A DNA stretch of 64,000 nt, from positions 1 to 64,000 of the forward strand of contig NZ_NCSM01000059.1 of assembly GCF_002224125.1 (NCBI RefSeq), written 5' to 3'. Positions 62,487 through 64,000 of this stretch are shown in pieces. The notes beneath the pieces are model-generated. The model was given only the letters and a program-made list of their open reading frames with translations. It was not told the origin of the DNA and did not search any database. Each line of letters opens with the position of its first letter. Position 1 is the stretch's first letter. Both the position numbers and the translations under genes were made by a program. The DNA comes from Streptomyces sp. NBS 14/10. Its GTDB lineage: Bacteria > Actinomycetota > Actinomycetes > Streptomycetales > Streptomycetaceae.

Positions 62487-63914
62487 ATGCGCCGTTCCAA
62501 AATCGTCTGCACTCTGGGCCCCGCCGTCGACTCCTACGACCAGCTGAAGTCGCTGATCGAGGCCGGGATGAACGTGGCCCGATTCAATATGAGCCACGGG
62601 AGCCACACGGAGCACGAGGAGCGGTACCACCGCGTCCGCAAGGCCTCCGAGGAGACCGGGCGCGCGGTCGGCGTGCTCGCCGACCTCCAGGGTCCCAAGA
62701 TCCGGCTGGAGACCTTCGCCGACGGCCCGGTGGAGCTGGTGCGCGGTGACGAGTTCACCATCACCACCGAGGACGTACCGGGCGACCGGACGATCTGCGG
62801 CACCACGTACAAGGGGCTGCCGGGCGACGTCTCCAAGGGCGACCAGGTCCTGATCAACGACGGCAATGTCGAGCTGCGGGTCACCGCGGTCGACGGCCCG
62901 CGGGTCAAGACGATCGTCATCGAGGGCGGTGTGATCTCCGACCACAAGGGGATCAACCTGCCGGGCACGGCGGTCAATGTGCCCGCGCTGTCCGAGAAGG
63001 ACATCGTGGACCTGAAGTTCGCGCTGGCGATGGGGTGCGACATGGTCGCGCTGTCCTTCGTCCGGGACGCCGCCGACGTCCGCGATGTGCACCGCGTCAT
63101 GGACGAGGTGGGGCACCGGGTGCCGGTGATCGCCAAGGTCGAGAAGCCGCAGGCGGTCGCGAACATGGAGGAGGTCGTCGCGGCCTTCGACGGCGTCATG
63201 GTGGCCCGCGGCGACCTGGCCGTCGAGTATCCGCTCGAGAAGGTCCCGATGGTGCAGAAGCGCCTGATCGAGCTGTGCCGGCGGAACGCCAAGCCGGTGA
63301 TCGTCGCGACCCAGATGATGGAGTCGATGATCACCAACTCGCGGCCGACCCGCGCCGAGGCGTCCGACGTCGCCAACGCGATCCTGGACGGCGCCGACGC
63401 GGTCATGCTCTCCGCGGAGTCCTCCGTCGGCGCGTATCCGCTGGAGACGGTCAAGACGATGTCCCGCATCGTCCAGGCCGCCGAGCAGGAACTGCTCTCG
63501 CGCGGTCTGCAGCCGCTGGTCCCCGGCAAGAAGCCGCGTACGCAGGGTGGCTCGGTCGCCCGCGCGGCCTGTGAGATCGCCGACTTCCTGGGCGCCCAGT
63601 CGCTGGTGGCCTTCACCCAGTCCGGCGACACCGCCCGCCGGCTGTCCCGCTACCGCGCCCAGCAGCCGATCCTGGCCTTCACCACCGATGTGGCCACCCG
63701 CAACCAGCTGACGCTCAGCTGGGGCGTGGAGTCGTTCGTGGTGCCGTATGTGGAGCACACCGACGCGATGGTGGACCTCGTCGACGCCGAGCTGTCCAAG
63801 CTGGGCCGCTACAACGAGGGCGACACCATGATCATGACGGCCGGTTCGCCCCCCGGCGTCCCCGGCACCACCAACATGGTCCGGGTGCACCACATGGGCG
63901 GCGAGAGCAAGTAG
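62487..63914 (+). CDS. pyk: Pyruvate kinase
   Basis: A 475-residue pyruvate kinase, ending glycolysis with PEP plus ADP to pyruvate plus ATP. Motifs: KIVCTLGPAVDSYD at the start, MNVARFNMSHGS, the active-site IAKVEKPQAVANMEEV and VMVARGDLAVEYPLEKVPMV, KPVIVATQMMESMI, and ADAVMLSAESSVGAYP. The B-domain is complete. ATG 62487 has a weak ribosome binding site (AGGATCC). The gene stands 125 bases after ackA and ends in a strong terminator, so it may be its own unit or the end of the pta-ackA transcript. The local order pfkA-pta-ackA-pyk gathers glycolytic and acetate enzymes. Confidence 0.97.
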   Translation: MRRSKIVCTLGPAVDSYDQLKSLIEAGMNVARFNMSHGSHTEHEERYHRVRKASEETGRAVGVLADLQGPKIRLETFADGPVELVRGDEFTITTEDVPGDRTICGTTYKGLPGDVSKGDQVLINDGNVELRVTAVDGPRVKTIVIEGGVISDHKGINLPGTAVNVPALSEKDIVDLKFALAMGCDMVALSFVRDAADVRDVHRVMDEVGHRVPVIAKVEKPQAVANMEEVVAAFDGVMVARGDLAVEYPLEKVPMVQKRLIELCRRNAKPVIVATQMMESMITNSRPTRAEASDVANAILDGADAVMLSAESSVGAYPLETVKTMSRIVQAAEQELLSRGLQPLVPGKKPRTQGGSVARAACEIADFLGAQSLVAFTQSGDTARRLSRYRAQQPILAFTTDVATRNQLTLSWGVESFVVPYVEHTDAMVDLVDAELSKLGRYNEGDTMIMTAGSPPGVPGTTNMVRVHHMGGESK

Positions 63915-63965
63915 CGCGGCCGCCGAGCGGCCGAACGGGCCCCTGAGCGGGCGGCTGACGCGTCG

Positions 63966-64000
63966 GTGGGCACCACCCCGGGCTTTGGGGTGGTGCCCAC
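63966..64000 (+). terminator. Terminator after pyk
   Basis: Perfect 14-base arms GTGGGCACCACCCC (63966-63979) and GGGGTGGTGCCCAC (63987-64000) with the 7-base loop GGGCTTT, 51 bases after the pyk stop. The right arm touches the window edge, so any T-run is not visible. Confidence 0.85.

Overview
The window is very GC-rich, actinobacterial chromosomal DNA, almost certainly from a Streptomyces or a close relative. Evidence: third codon positions are dominated by G and C, GTG starts are frequent, TTA leucine codons are rare and confined to a few genes, and the families are typical of the genus (SARP/AfsR-like regulator, XRE-DUF397-HATPase locus, GlgE/TreS/Pep2/GlgB pathway, many secreted polysaccharidases). 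From recalled gene order, the backbone from the glgE cluster to pyk resembles the S. coelicolor glgEI-to-pyk2 region. That is knowledge of the genus, not a search done here.

Layout. 1-4.6 kb: two gene remnants, a SUKH (SMI1/KNR4) protein, an SDR with a MerR regulator and a clear MerR-type operator, an aldo-keto reductase and a LysE-type exporter. 4.65-11.6 kb: an orphan sensor kinase with an unusual extracytoplasmic C-terminus, two secreted pectinolytic lyases (PL11-like and PL3-like), an XRE regulator and a secreted subtilisin-like protease with a TTA codon near its end. 11.8-20.3 kb: the alpha-glucan genes glgE-treS, pep2 and glgB, which together convert trehalose/maltose 1-phosphate into branched alpha-1,4/1,6-glucan; glgB carries a long His-Asp-Pro-rich repeat. 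20.4-29.6 kb: a GH16 glucanase behind a LacI-type operator, a 1005-residue SARP-NB-ARC-TPR regulator, a small soluble protein and a large HTH-STAND-membrane-WD40 protein. 29.7-34.1 kb: a possible small secreted peptide, a DctA-type dicarboxylate carrier and its divergent two-component system. 34.2-37.7 kb: a GH18 chitinase, then the binding protein and first permease of a sugar ABC transporter.

37.67-52.25 kb is the most accessory-looking part. The second permease of the sugar transporter sits 14.6 kb downstream of the first. The material between holds a whiJ/abaA-like regulatory locus (XRE, two tandem DUF397 proteins, HATPase), a HIT protein, a P-loop kinase, a GNAT, several self-regulated regulator/target pairs (WYL, ArsR-like, LysR, MarR) with enzymes, a ureohydrolase and a frameshifted tnpB beside a TetR remnant. 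The left edge of this block can be placed almost to the base: DUF397 homology begins right after the permease stop codon, and the DUF397 reading frame now runs into the permease gene.

53.2-64 kb: a tautomerase with a strong promoter and tandem operator, an apparently intact tnpB element inserted at the tautomerase stop codon, a pair of related membrane-anchored proteins, and central carbon genes pfkA, pta-ackA and pyk, ending in a strong terminator at the window edge.

No rRNA, tRNA or CRISPR array was seen. The best candidates for follow-up are the split transporter with its 14.6-kb insert, the GlgB repeat, the STAND-WD40 protein, the tnpB element with its predicted guide RNA and the several clear, untested operators.
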